Positions 25,201-36,258 of a DNA stretch of 64,000 bases are shown piece by piece. The translations under genes and the position numbers were made by a program. The notes below the pieces were generated by a model. It did not search any database. It was not told the origin of the DNA and was given only the letters and a program-made list of their open reading frames with translations. This DNA is from Panonychus citri (taxonomy: Eukaryota > Arthropoda > Arachnida > Trombidiformes > Tetranychidae). The stretch's first letter is position 1, and every line of letters starts with the position of its first letter. Where the stretch lies: assembly GCF_014898815.1 (NCBI RefSeq), contig NW_026515497.1, positions 620,001 through 684,000 of the forward strand. Direction: 5' to 3'.

Positions 25201-25324
25201 TAAATTATCTGAAGCATTCCAAAAACCTCGTTCCGCTCGTAGTCGAAGTTCATCAAATCGATCGAAACCTGATGAAACCACCAGACAACGAACGCGTTCC
25301 CGTTTGATGAAAAGATTCCATTAA
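22252..25324 (+). CDS. TBC1D9-like Rab GTPase-activating protein without GRAM domains
   Basis: Exons 22252-22481, 22714-23800 and 23912-25324 give about 909 residues, with clean GT-AG junctions. The TBC domain covers roughly residues 185-400. Both catalytic signatures of the dual-finger mechanism are present: IERDLHR (Ix2Dx2R) and GYCQ (YxQ). The following region (TEINELINDSYTKFSFVTIQ, DRRIKVVQTMED) and the EF-hand-like segment near residue 583 (DEDDDGFINF) match the TBC1D8/TBC1D9 family. The EF-hand loop has Gln where its twelfth position should be Glu, so calcium binding is doubtful. A long Ser-rich insert separates it from the C-terminal part. Members of this family normally begin with two GRAM domains. 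Here only about 110 residues of unrelated Lys/Glu-rich and Gly-rich sequence precede the conserved part. An unseen upstream exon is possible, but 22252 has a good start context (GAAATGG). Confidence 0.9.
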
Positions 25325-26576
25325 TTGAGAAATAACCTTTTTCCTGAGCTATTTCTCTCTCAATCTCTCTTTCTTTCTCTTTCTATTTTCCAGCAATTAA
25401 ATTTTTTCGAATTTGTAGTAACCTGCAAACGAACAATAAGAAAATCGTAAAACAAGTGAACCAAAAAGAAAAAAAAAGTCAATCGTAGCAATTAACTTGG
25501 AAAATCCGATCGAAACTACAACAAAAAATCGTTAATTAGCTTTGAATTGTACTTGGAATCGTAATTAACTTGTTGATCAACAGGAGTACAATTAACACCC
25601 GAAAAAAAATCAACTACAATCAAACTCAACTTCCGCCAATCGATCATGAGTTTACCTCCTCCGCCTGTGATGAAATGTTTTATCTCTCTCACTCTCTCTC
25701 TCTTTCTAATATATTTAATTATGAGCTAAATGCATAAATAATTAACTTTTGATTATGATAACAACAATTATTATTTTACTAGATAATACAAATCGATGTA
25801 TTATTATTTTCACTAATTTTTATCTGTCAAAAAAAGTTCACCAACAACAACAATGGTGTTTACCAAAACCAATCAACAATTTGTTTCATTTTATTTCAAT
25901 TAACCAGTTACATTTAACATTTTGGTTAAATCATAAAATCAATTGGTCACAAGATTAGCTTTTCTTAAATTAGTGACAATTAACATTAACTAGTTAATAT
26001 TGATTGAGTTTAATTGTGAAAAGATTTTACGATTTTTGGTTATGTTTGATTAGAGAAACTTATTTAAGTGGTTAAATTACATAGATGATTGTTAATTAAG
26101 GTTAATTATGTCGCTAAATTGGTAAGAATTCTGGTTAATTGTTTATTGTCAAACCGAATAAGAAATTAAGAAAATGCTCTTTCTTTGTTTGTTTCTCTAT
26201 TTTCACCAATAAAGAAAAGGAAACTAATTGTAAATAGAGAAGAAGAAAAAATTTTCTCAACAATTTTCTGGGAAACAATTTACCTTTTCTAAAGAGGTGA
26301 AGGTCAATTAGATGGACAATAAACGTGAACTACTTGTTGACCTCTACGAGAAAAGGGTAAAGGAAATTTAAAGGGAAAGGAAAGTTGTTGATTGTGTTGA
26401 TTGATTTGATTCGATGGTGACAATTGGCTCAATTTCTTATATAATTGATTGGAAATTAACTTGAGTTTATTTTCATTTTTCATCTTCATCTCATCTCATC
26501 TTCATTTCTACTCTCACCTTTTTGTTTGTTTGTTTTTTTCTCTCTTTTTTCTTGTTTTTCTTTAGAATTAGTAAAA
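25325..26576. other. Intergenic interval, no gene found
   Basis: It contains the 3' untranslated region of the TBC1D9-like gene, CT-rich tracts at 25360-25385 and 25681-25705, and AT-rich DNA. A TTTCTTTAG acceptor-like site at about 26555-26563, just before the next start codon, suggests that the following gene has a non-coding 5' exon. Confidence 0.5.
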
Positions 26577-28002
26577 ATGGAGTCTACATCGATTTCTTTC
26601 AAATATTTCAATGAAATTTCACCGGAAATGGATCTATTGACCGCCTCGAGTATCGGTGATCCAAGTCTTGTCCACAAGCTCATTCAACAAGGAGCGTAAG
26701 TGAAATTTTCCCATTTTGACCAACTAACCGATCACTTTGATCATCATCATCATCATCTTTTTATTTTTATTTTTTATCTTCAGAAATGTTGATCAACCCA
26801 ATGAATCGGGATGGACACCATTAATGTACGCAGCTCATTATGGTCACTACAATGTAGTTAAAATGTTAATCGATTATGGTGCTAATGTAAATTTATGTGA
26901 GAGTGTTAAAGGTCGAACGCCATTGATGTTGGCTGCTTCTTGTGGCCACACTCGGTGTTTAGAAGTGTTGATTACTTTAGGTGCTGCCGATATTGAGATG
27001 ACCGATAGTCAAGGTCATAATGCTGCTTATTACGCGATCCATTCTGGCCATGGAAGGAACAAAATTATCGCCAAACTTTTGAAAATTCAAGGTAAAAGTC
27101 GCTCATCAGCAACACCAACAAACCTCCCATCTCCGAATTGTTTATCAGCGTCTCACTCAAATCGGCAAATTCGCCATCAACAACAACACCAACAACAACA
27201 ACAACAACAAACATCATCTCTGACACCATCATCAAGCTTCACACCCACCGTCAATCATCACTATCATCATCATCATCATGCGAAATCATCCCTGACACCA
27301 TCACCATCGCCTTCACCGTCATCTTTTTCATCATCAACAACAACAACATCAACCGCAACCTCGACAACTACAACTTTACCTCCTGCAAATTTTTCTAATA
27401 AAAAATCAAGCCCCGGGGTCATTGGTTCTCAACTTAAAGTACCCTCCCCGTGGACCTATGATCGGTCAACCGCCAGTCCAAAATATAATGACACTAGAAT
27501 CAGTTGCTCAGGTACAACGGGTAGTAGCCCATTGGCTGGAAACAGTAGTAACAGTAGTGGCGATGAATCATCTTTACCGACCATCATGAGCGATTCCGCT
27601 TCGACATGTTCAATAATCTCTTCAACCTCTTCAATTTCCGATGGGGGAATTAATCGAAGCCGTTCACCTTTACCCGAAAATCTCGACACTTTATTAGAGA
27701 GAATTGGCCTTAGCCAGTATAGTTTGTTGTTTACTCTACATGGAATCGATTTATATTGTTTCCTTACCCTGAACGAATCGGATTTCGAGGAAATTGGAAT
27801 TACTCTTTTGGGCCATAAGCGAAAACTTTACATGGCTCAGCTTCGATTCCGTGAATCAGTTGAAATCGCCAGTACACAAGAGCGATTCTTTGCCGATTGG
27901 CTTCTCTCCGAACGAGAAAATCTAAAAAAAGAAAACCATGAATTGAAAAGTAAATTAAAAGGAAATGATTCTATTAGTCCTTTAACTTCAATCTACAATT
28001 AA
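26577..28002 (+). CDS. ANKS3: Ankyrin-repeat and SAM-domain protein, ANKS3-like
   Basis: Exons 26577-26695 and 26784-28002 join in phase (GC|A codes Ala) to about 445 residues. Ankyrin repeats span roughly residues 15-150: the consensus SGWTPLMYAAHYGHYNVVKM, then GRTPLMLAASCGHTRCLEVL, then HNAAYYAIHSGHGRNKIIAK. A long Ser/Thr/Gln/His-rich linker follows. A SAM domain covers about 335-400 (LLERIGLSQYSLLF, FEEIGITLLGHKRKL). The C-terminus is a short coiled coil (ERENLKKENHELKSKLKG). This order of ankyrin repeats, SAM and coiled coil is that of ANKS3, which vertebrate work links to the ANKS6/NEK8 ciliary module. It has fewer repeats than the vertebrate protein. The ortholog call rests on domain order and the coiled coil after SAM. 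Confidence 0.85.
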
Positions 28003-29097
28003 TTCTCAACAATTATCTCAAATTTGAGACAATCAACATAATCAAATTTTTTACTCTTCTCTCTCCAATGTATTTGTTTATATCTCTTTTTTTTCTTAAT
28101 TGTTTTTCATTTTTAATTGTTCAATATTTCTAGTCACCCAATTCATATCATTTTCTGAATTGTTCTGAACTCTTTTCTTAATCAATTTTAACCAAACATC
28201 AATATTTGTTTGTTTATCTTTTTTTATATTTATAATTTGAATCTCTATTGTTGACACACTACCAAAGACTCACAATTAAATTGGTTGATTTACTTTTTTT
28301 TCTCTCTATGAAATTGAAACAAAATTTTCGTAATTTTTTTTTTCAAAACTTTGCAAACTAATCAGTTTCTCTTTCTCTTTGAAAACAATTGACCAAAGGT
28401 CAGTTTGTGTTGGGTAATTGGAAAGTTGAATTGATTTCGGGTTCAAATTTCGCATCGTAAAAGTTTAAATAAACAATTTAATCAATGATAATTGATTTTC
28501 TTTCTTAATTATTCACTTGGATTCGAGTGTAAATCTTGAATTGGAAAATATGTCCACCAAGTAGAGGGAAACAAAAGTCAAATGAAAGCCCGAAGACAAG
28601 TTAACCCCTTTAGAAAAGAGCCTCAAGTCTTTAGATAAAATGATTGAGAATCTAATCTAATTGAGATATTTTTTTTTTCTCCAAAATTAAACTCTCTATC
28701 TTTCTATCTGTTTATAGAACAAAATTTTCACGGATTAACCTTTCGCTGGATTTAAATGGTCTCAGTTTATAGGCGAAAGCCAATCGATGATTGGACGAAG
28801 GGCGGGATCAACTCGCGAGTTAATCTCTATGTACATAAAAAGGTTTCACTCGTTCTTGATTTTATTGTTTTTCAACTGATTCTCTTTGTCAAATTTTCAC
28901 TTTTTCTTTATAAGTTAATTGTTTTCCTATTTAGTTGATTGTTTTTCGAGAGATTTAGTTACTTTTTGTTTGGAAAACAAAGAGAGAACTTCTCGAAAAC
29001 AACCTAACCTTAACTCTAACCTTTAACAAGCGAAAAGTGTTTTCTTTTTTGTTTCTTGTTGTGACTTTGGACTGTGAGATTATTTTTATCAATCAAA
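28003..29097. other. Intergenic interval upstream of nanos
   Basis: 3' untranslated DNA of the ANKS3-like gene and the nanos 5' region. Poly-T tracts are frequent. No open frame with protein-like content was found. Confidence 0.6.
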
Positions 29098-30027
29098 ATG
29101 TCTTCAGTTTTTACCCAAGACCAGCGATATTTGGCCTGGAATTTATTCATGTTACATCTTATGAATGATTATGATTTCATTGAGATGAATAGTAATCCAA
29201 TTTCCATTTACCCTGAATGGGCAGATTTTTATGCGGATAAAGTGAAAGAATGTATGTCCGATCTTCTTAAAACTGCCACTCGAGAAGCTTTTCCACCAGC
29301 AACAATTAATATTCCTAGAGATCAGGAGCCATCATCACCGATTCCTCTTAATCCCAATGAACCTTATCAAGGATTATTGATGATCGCACCTCAATTTGTC
29401 GACATTCCATCATCTCCATCATCCATTTCGTCGGGTTCTTCTTCTTTCTCTGATCGCGATTCACCAGCATCTTTCTCATCGGCTCATGAAGAATCACCAC
29501 CAACCTTTTCCAAGGTAATTGCTCGACCAGTTCCAGTGATTCGACGACCATCTTCCGGTTACATTTCGCCATCATCATCATCATCAAGTAATACATCATC
29601 ATGTTCTTCCTCGGCTTACAATTTATCCAATGATTCCGCTGACAATCAAGTTCAACCTCGTTTACAACGGCGACGACGAGTCAATCAACGATCTCCACAG
29701 CCACAACAGCAACAGGATCGACCTAATCAACAACCACAATCACCCCAACAAAATCAACCAGCCAACAATCTAATGTGCAGCTTTTGTCGACGAAATTCTG
29801 AACCAAGAGAATTTTATACCAGTCATAATACTAAAGATTCCCAGGGTAACGTAATCTGTCCCATTCTATTTGCTTACAAGTGCGAAGCTTGTGGTGCCAC
29901 TGGACCCGATGCTCATACTCGCAGTTATTGTCCCATGGCCTCTGTTGTCCGATCAGTTTTCAGCGAAGATTCAAATGTCCAGATTCGATATGCCAATTAT
30001 GCTCGAACTGCTCGTGTCCCACAATAA
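29098..30027 (+). CDS. nos: Nanos RNA-binding protein
   Basis: A single exon of 309 codons. I chose the ATG at 29098 (CAAAATGTC) over the in-frame non-ATG extension. The N-terminal half has a conserved-looking segment (YLAWNLFMLHLMNDYDFIEM) followed by Ser/Pro/Gln-rich linkers. The C-terminus (about residues 227-282) holds the two CCHC zinc fingers of the Nanos family: CSFCRRNSEPREFYTSH with its following CP, then CEACGATGPDAHTRSYCP. All eight metal ligands are present. Nanos proteins act with Pumilio and other partners to repress mRNAs in the germline and in early patterning. The gene is intronless, as some nanos genes are. It lies tail to tail with O-GlcNAc transferase. Confidence 0.95.
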   Translation: MSSVFTQDQRYLAWNLFMLHLMNDYDFIEMNSNPISIYPEWADFYADKVKECMSDLLKTATREAFPPATINIPRDQEPSSPIPLNPNEPYQGLLMIAPQFVDIPSSPSSISSGSSSFSDRDSPASFSSAHEESPPTFSKVIARPVPVIRRPSSGYISPSSSSSSNTSSCSSSAYNLSNDSADNQVQPRLQRRRRVNQRSPQPQQQQDRPNQQPQSPQQNQPANNLMCSFCRRNSEPREFYTSHNTKDSQGNVICPILFAYKCEACGATGPDAHTRSYCPMASVVRSVFSEDSNVQIRYANYARTARVPQ

Positions 30028-30732
30028 ATACAAAAATCATTTTTTTTTTTACATTTTTTTTTCACAACGGACAAATAGGCAATTGGAAATTTTTTTTTCT
30101 CTTTTTCTAAATAAAAATCAATCAAGGAAAAAAAAACAACACAAATTTGTATTGATTATTAAGATATATATAAGTTGAATGAAACACCATGTATAATCTG
30201 TCTTTGTTTATTTTGTTTTTTATGTTGTCAATTCAAGCTCCAGGTTTTGTGTGTCACGGCTCGGTACCATTTACTTGAACGGGTTAATGATGATTACGAT
30301 GATGATGACAATATATAGTTATATCTGTTTCTTTTTGATGATAAAGAGATAGAGGGATATAGAGTGAGAGAGAGAGAGAGAAAGAAAGAAAGAAAGAAAG
30401 AGGGAAAGATGATAATTGGAGATGATGATGGAGATAATGTGTTGTTGGTTTGATGAGAACGAAATTTGATGAAAGAAAAAAAAAGTTGATGTATTTTTCA
30501 AGAGCTAAATACTTTTTAAGGTCTAATTGAATTAATCAAAATAAAAGACCATGAATTGATTAAATAGATAATATATGCTCCCGGTTATGTGTGTGTGTGT
30601 GTTTGTATATATTTTTACACTTTGTACACCTTGTGAATTTCATCAACTTGATTTCTGCTTCTTTATATTAGAGTAGGTTTTTTGTTTGCCCATCAAAACA
30701 ATTGATAAGTTTCAATGGTTCCAATAATTGAT
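30028..30732. other. Tail-to-tail interval between nanos and Ogt
   Basis: 3' untranslated regions of both genes. It includes GA-rich DNA (30364-30402), a GT run (30589-30602), and AATAAA-type signals near 30022 and 30108. Confidence 0.6.
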
Positions 30733-33700
30733 TCACCATTCGGTTATATGATCAGGTTTCTCTCCTCTTTCATATTTGGACCACATTCGTCTGTACAATT
30801 TTTCAAGGTTCGAAGTGTATATTTTAACATTGAATAGAGATGATTCAGTCCTTGCTTTCCATACTTTTGCTCTAATAGCTTTAAGATATTGCCGATCAGT
30901 TCCAAGTTTAACTGCAATGTCCTCATAGTCTTGACGATTTCGGGCTACTAATTCAGGTACACCTAAACAGGCCAATTGTGAGGCTGCCACTCTTGATGCT
31001 AATGTTTCACCAGCTAGAGTTATCATCGGGGTTCCAGCCCAAAGTACATCCATTCCGGTTGTGTGTCCATTGCATAGAGGAGTATCCAAGCAAAGATCGG
31101 CAAGTTGACCTCGACGAACATGCTCTTCCTTAGCAGCTACATTCGATAAAACAATTCGATTTGTGGGTAAACCCAATTCTTCAGCCATTGATAAAATATT
31201 TGGTTCGCCATGAGCTGGAAATCTAAGAAGCCATAAAACACTTTTTTCGACTCTTAACAAAATCTGTAAACAAAAAAAATAAACAAAATAAAATAAAATA
31301 AAAAGAAATTAATTGCAAAATTAATTTATAATCTCTATTAAGTGTTGATGATGATTTTCTCCAAGTGAACAAATTGCTGAATCAATCGATTTTCATACTT
31401 ACATTTACCCACATAGTTAATGTTGGTGGATCAATTTTATACAACTGATTAAAGTTACAATAAACAATAGCATCTTCAGGTAAACCGTATTGTTGCCTTG
31501 TAGTGACCACAATTGATTTAGGTGCCTCCTCTCCTGTAGCTGCTTTATTATTAAGTTGGGTTGTGGCTAAACCATTTTGTACAACAATACCATTAACTGA
31601 AGTTGAAAGTTGACCAGTACTTATCATTGCCTGAACAGCTGAGGTAGTTGGTAATTCAACCATTTTTTTAACAACCTCAATCTTTTCAGTTGTATTTGTA
31701 TTTGAGGTGAGAGATTGAGTTGTAACAACGGCAACTTCTTTAACCTTTTTCACTTCAACTTTTTCCATGATTGGTGATAAATCGGTAGCATTGACAATGG
31801 CCACATTATCTGGTGGTGATTCATTTATATTTGAATTAAGTGTTGACGAATAATTGTATAAACTAGAATTTTTTTTCAATCCATTGGCTTCAGAAAGGAT
31901 AACCCTTTCAATTAGATGGGGGAACATGTTAAAATGATCACCAATGAAAAATGTATCAGGCATAAAAGCCAATTTCTCTGAATATTGTGAAGCCAATTCA
32001 ATTGGTGAGGTAATTTTATCGGTAATTATATAATCCATAAATGAAGCACCACTGGTTCCTGGATAACCAAGCCACATAACTTGTATTGGTGCTGGTTTAA
32101 GGGAAAATATTTCATTACGTGCTCCTTTCGTGTAACCATTCATGTTGATTAAAATGTGAAGTTTATCTTCATAGATAATGTCAGCTGCTTTACCATTACA
32201 GGTAACTGTTGATAGATCAGTAAAATGGTCACATTCACCAGCAATTTTACTTCGGAAAGTGGTTCCATCATCAGGGGAGAGAGCATAACAAAATATCTCA
32301 AAATTTTCACGGTCATGAAAACCTGGGACACTTTGCATAAGATGTGAAGTTGGATGATTACCAAAATCAGAACTGACGTAGCCAATTCTAAGTCTATCAA
32401 CCTTACCAAACTTAAATTGATAGGGTGGTTTATGGAGTACTTGAATCTTTTCTAAGCATAAAGCAGCATGACGAGCTGCAATTGCTTTACGATATTCATG
32501 AGATAAAGGATATAACATTGAATGATGAGGATGAACGGAGGGTAGACGATTTTTTTTCAATTGTTCACCAACTATTGAAACCAATTTTTTCATTCGAGCC
32601 TCATAGTCAGTCCAATCGCAGATAATTTGTAAACAATGGGCAAGATTACAATAAGCATCAGGAAATTCTGGTTTAAGCTTTAGAGCGGTTTTGTAGGATT
32701 GAATTGCTTCCGGAATATTACCAGAATCTTTGTGAACCGAAGCAAGATTTGAATGAGCATCAGCAAATGCTGGATTTATTTGAATAGCACGACTGTAACA
32801 TTGAAGGGCTCCTTGAATATCTCCCATTTCTTTAAGAGTGTTCCCCATATTAGAATATGCATCAGCAAAGGCTGGAGAAATTCTGATCGCTTCTTTATAA
32901 TGCATTAAGGCTTCACCAAGTTTACCCTGTTGTTGTAGAACTGAAGCTAAATTGGAATGTGCTGCGGCAAATTCAGGGAAAACATCTAACGCTTTAAGAT
33001 ACAACCTGGTAGCTTCCTCAATGTGACCTTGTTCACGTTTAATATTGGCTAAATTGTTTAAAGAATCGGCATGAGTTGAACATAAACGAAGTGCTGTATG
33101 GTAACAATCTTCTGCTTCGGAAACACATCCTTTCTCCTTTAAAGCATTAGCCAAATTACAATAAGCATCAGGATAATCTGGTTGTAATTCAATTGCTCGG
33201 CGGTAAGTGTCAATTGCAAGATCAATTAAACCTTGCTCATAATAGACACCAGCAAGATTACCATGAATTAAAGCATTATTGGGACTGAGATTTAGAGCTC
33301 GTAGATATGCAGCAGCGGCTCGATCAAAAATTCTTGCTTCTTTCAATACATTTCCAAGATTTATATATGCATCAAGAAAATTGGGATCCAATTGAACTGC
33401 CTTCTCAAAATGATGAATAGCGAGCCACATTTCACCCTGGGCATTAAAGACACACCCGAGGTTAGACCAAGCAACTGCAAATGTTGGACATGTTTCAATT
33501 GATTTAAGGTAACAAGCCTTTGCCTCATCAAGTCGTCCAATTGCTTTTAACAGGTTACCAAGATCACTTCGAACACAATAAAGATCCTGATTATATTGCA
33601 AAGAAGATACATAGGCTTGAACTGCTTGTTCCAAATCTCCTGAAGCAACCAAAGCAGCGGCCAGATTAATATAACCATCAATAAAGTCCGGTTTAAGTCT

Positions 33701-34283
33701 GACAGCATGTCGATAATTTTCCAATGCCTCTTGGAGTTGACCTTTCTCTTTGTAAACATTTCCAAGATTTGAATAAGCCTCAGCAAGTAATGGATTCTGT
33801 TTGATAGCTAGAGAGCTGAAATGTGCCGATCTGGCAAAACACACAAACAACAACAACAAAAACAAGGAAAAATAAAATGAGATAAAGAGAAATGAAAATA
33901 GAAGAAGAAGAGAAAAAAAAATAAAGAAAAGGTAAGATATAGATTAAAAGATATGGGAAAAAAAGAGAGAAAGAGAAAGAGGAAGTGAGAGTAAAAAGAA
34001 AGAGGAGAAAATAAAGAAGAGTGTGTATGTGTGAGTAAATAAAAATTCACTCGCAGTGGAGAAAAAGGAACAATCTGAAAATTGATGAATTAACTTACTT
34101 ATCAAGACGTCGACATTGAAAATTTATTGAGCTAAGGAGTAATAAAATACTGGTGTTGGTAGGATCTTGTCTCCATAGTTGCATACAGTGTCTTTCAGAG
34201 CTTTCATAATCTGCAGCAGTGTATTCTCTGTGAGCCAATTCTGCTAAGCTTTGGAAGGCTGCTGCTGACGAGTTGGATGTCAT
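30733..34283 (-). CDS. Ogt: UDP-GlcNAc:protein O-GlcNAc transferase (super sex combs/Ogt)
   Basis: Three coding exons: 34099-34283, 31403-33830 and 30733-31263, totalling about 1,047 residues, almost exactly the length of the human protein. Residues 10-465 are tandem TPR repeats (for example AEAYSNLGNVYKEKGQLQEA). The catalytic region starts near 490 with HPHHSMLYPLSH and contains GNHPTSHLMQS and NMNGYTKGARNE. A variable intervening domain follows (about 700-815). The UDP-GlcNAc-binding part has YCNFNQLYKIDP, KEEHVRRGQLAD and CNGHTTGMDVLWAGTP. The enzyme adds GlcNAc to Ser/Thr of nuclear and cytosolic proteins. The C-terminus ends soon after GEKPDH, shorter and different from the vertebrate tail. 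The start MTSNSSAAAFQSLAELAHRE aligns with the family. All catalytic-site motifs I looked for are intact. Confidence 0.98.
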
Positions 34284-35842
34284 TTTCTGAATAGAGAGAG
34301 AGAAAAAAAAATATATAAGAGAAAAAAAGAAAGAGAAAGAGAAAAAGAGAGAAAGAGAAAGAGAAAGAGAATAGAAAAAAATGAAAGAACGAGTCACACT
34401 TTTTATCCAAACAAGTTCACTTGGTATTGATTAAATTTACAACGATTTGCCGATGATCTTACCAAACAGTCCACCGTCTTTTAATTTATTCAATTAATTG
34501 ACAAATTAAACTAAATTACAAATGAAAAGGAGAAAAAATTATTCTAAAAAAAATCTTCTAATCTTCTTCATTCTCTTCGTGTTTATAATCTTGCGGGTAA
34601 AGAATCCGAGGTAGAATCATTTTCCATTCCAATCCAAGATTCGATTCTAAAATATCGATACCCGAATCCGGTTCGAGTTTTCGACGAAATTTCAATCGGT
34701 TCAATTGTTGTTTATTTCTAATTGGTAAGAGAATTAATTGTTCTGAAAAAAGAGAATTAAAATTTATTTAATAATCTATTGGAAAAAAAGAAAACAATCC
34801 AATTGTTACCATTAGAAAAATTCTATTAACTGTTTACTTTATTTTAATCGAAACTAAAGTTTAACCGGTAACTTGGATTCTTTTTTTATCTTGTTCATCT
34901 TTTCAATCGTTTAAATTGTTGATTCAATCAAGGAAAACTATTAATCATTCAATCTCAATGACTTTGATATTCTCAATTATTCACTAATTAACTAATCATC
35001 TTAATCTAATAATTATTTTTAATTTAATTTTGTTTTCTTCGTACTCTCGTGGCGCCTCCACTCGGTCAATAAAAGAATCTCAGTTTAATCTTTTTTTCTA
35101 GTTAATCAAATTATTTTCAATTTCTTAATTTTTGTTTAACAAATAACATCATCATCATAATCGTCATCATCCAGTAAAATTACCATGTTAACCCTTTAAT
35201 TAGTTTGTCTAATAGTAGTTACATCATCAGATAAATTCTCGTAATTTAAATAGTTATAAATAAATTGGTGTTTATGTTGAAAGAGTCACGAAGATGTTTT
35301 TTTCCTCTTGTTTTTATAAACAATAACAATCTCTTAATTGTTGATGATCACAAGTTTATAGAAAAGAAATTATGAGAATTGTATTTCTAAATTTAACCAG
35401 AGGAATTAATTAGTGTATCAACTTGAGAGAAAGAAGATTAATAAAAGAGGTAAGTTGAGATGATTTTAAGGTGAGCAAAGAAAAAGCCAATTCCTGGATT
35501 TAATGGTTGATCGTTTTTGGAGAAGAAAAAAAAAATTCTTCCAATCATTTTGTGTGTTTCTCTTCATCATCATGACTCTGATTCATTGATTTTATTTATT
35601 GTTCATTTAGAAATTTATACATATTTATAGTGTGACAACGTTTCCTGGACACAATGGAAGATATTTCAGAGTTTCCCCTTGCCAATGAAAGGAATTGTCT
35701 TCATCTTCCATTTGCTTTTGTTAACAATCACTCTAAACATATAATCAAAATTGATATGAAACCGATGAATATCATTTAAGCTAAATTTTTATTCTCTTCT
35801 TGTTTTTCATTTTGTTTTTTCTTCTTCTTCTTCTTATCATCT

Positions 35843-35848
<6 letters not shown>

Positions 35849-35886
<38 letters not shown>
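35849..35886. repeat. (CT)19 microsatellite
   Basis: Uninterrupted CT dinucleotides upstream of the serpin gene. Confidence 0.97.
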
Positions 35887-35887
<1 letters not shown>

Positions 35888-36184
35888 GGCATTTTCCCTT
35901 TACCTCAAATGCAAGTTTAATTCCTGCGGAAACCGGATTTCCCTTCGTACCCAAAGCTCCATTCGTTTTAATTTAGTGTAACCATTTTGATTTGGGTATT
36001 TTCACTGTTTGATTGCCTTCTTGTCTCATCAATCGTTTCAATAATCAAGCCCAATCATAGTTTCCATTACACTTAATTCCATCAACACACACACACACAT
36101 CGTATCGGATTCTTATCATCAATACTTGATCTTCCAATTGTTGTCATCCCTTTGCTGGTCAACATTCATCTTTGTCTATTCACA

Positions 36185-36191
36185 TATATAG
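36185..36191 (+). promoter_or_regulatory. Possible TATA box of the serpin gene
   Basis: TATATAG lies about 70 bases upstream of the serpin ATG, a usual distance if the 5' leader is short. Confidence 0.4.
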
Positions 36192-36258
36192 CCACACGAA
36201 ATTCATCATCAACATCACAACCATCGTCATCTTTTAAACTAATCAAATTAGAACCAAT

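Larger units (their letters stand above)
34284..36258. other. Head-to-head interval between Ogt and the serpin
   Basis: About 2 kb holding both promoters. I see purine-rich DNA near the Ogt start, a 19-unit CT run at 35849-35886, an isolated GC-rich patch at 35049-35064 (GTGGCGCC), and a TATA-like box at 36185. No gene was found. Confidence 0.6.

Noticed and set aside
30604..30611. TGTATATA as a Pumilio site in the nanos 3' region
   Set aside because: It is far from the stop and the motif is expected by chance in AT-rich DNA.
35049..35064. CGTGGCGCCTCC as another CTCF-like motif
   Set aside because: The GGCGCC palindrome does not match the CTCF core as well as the other sites.
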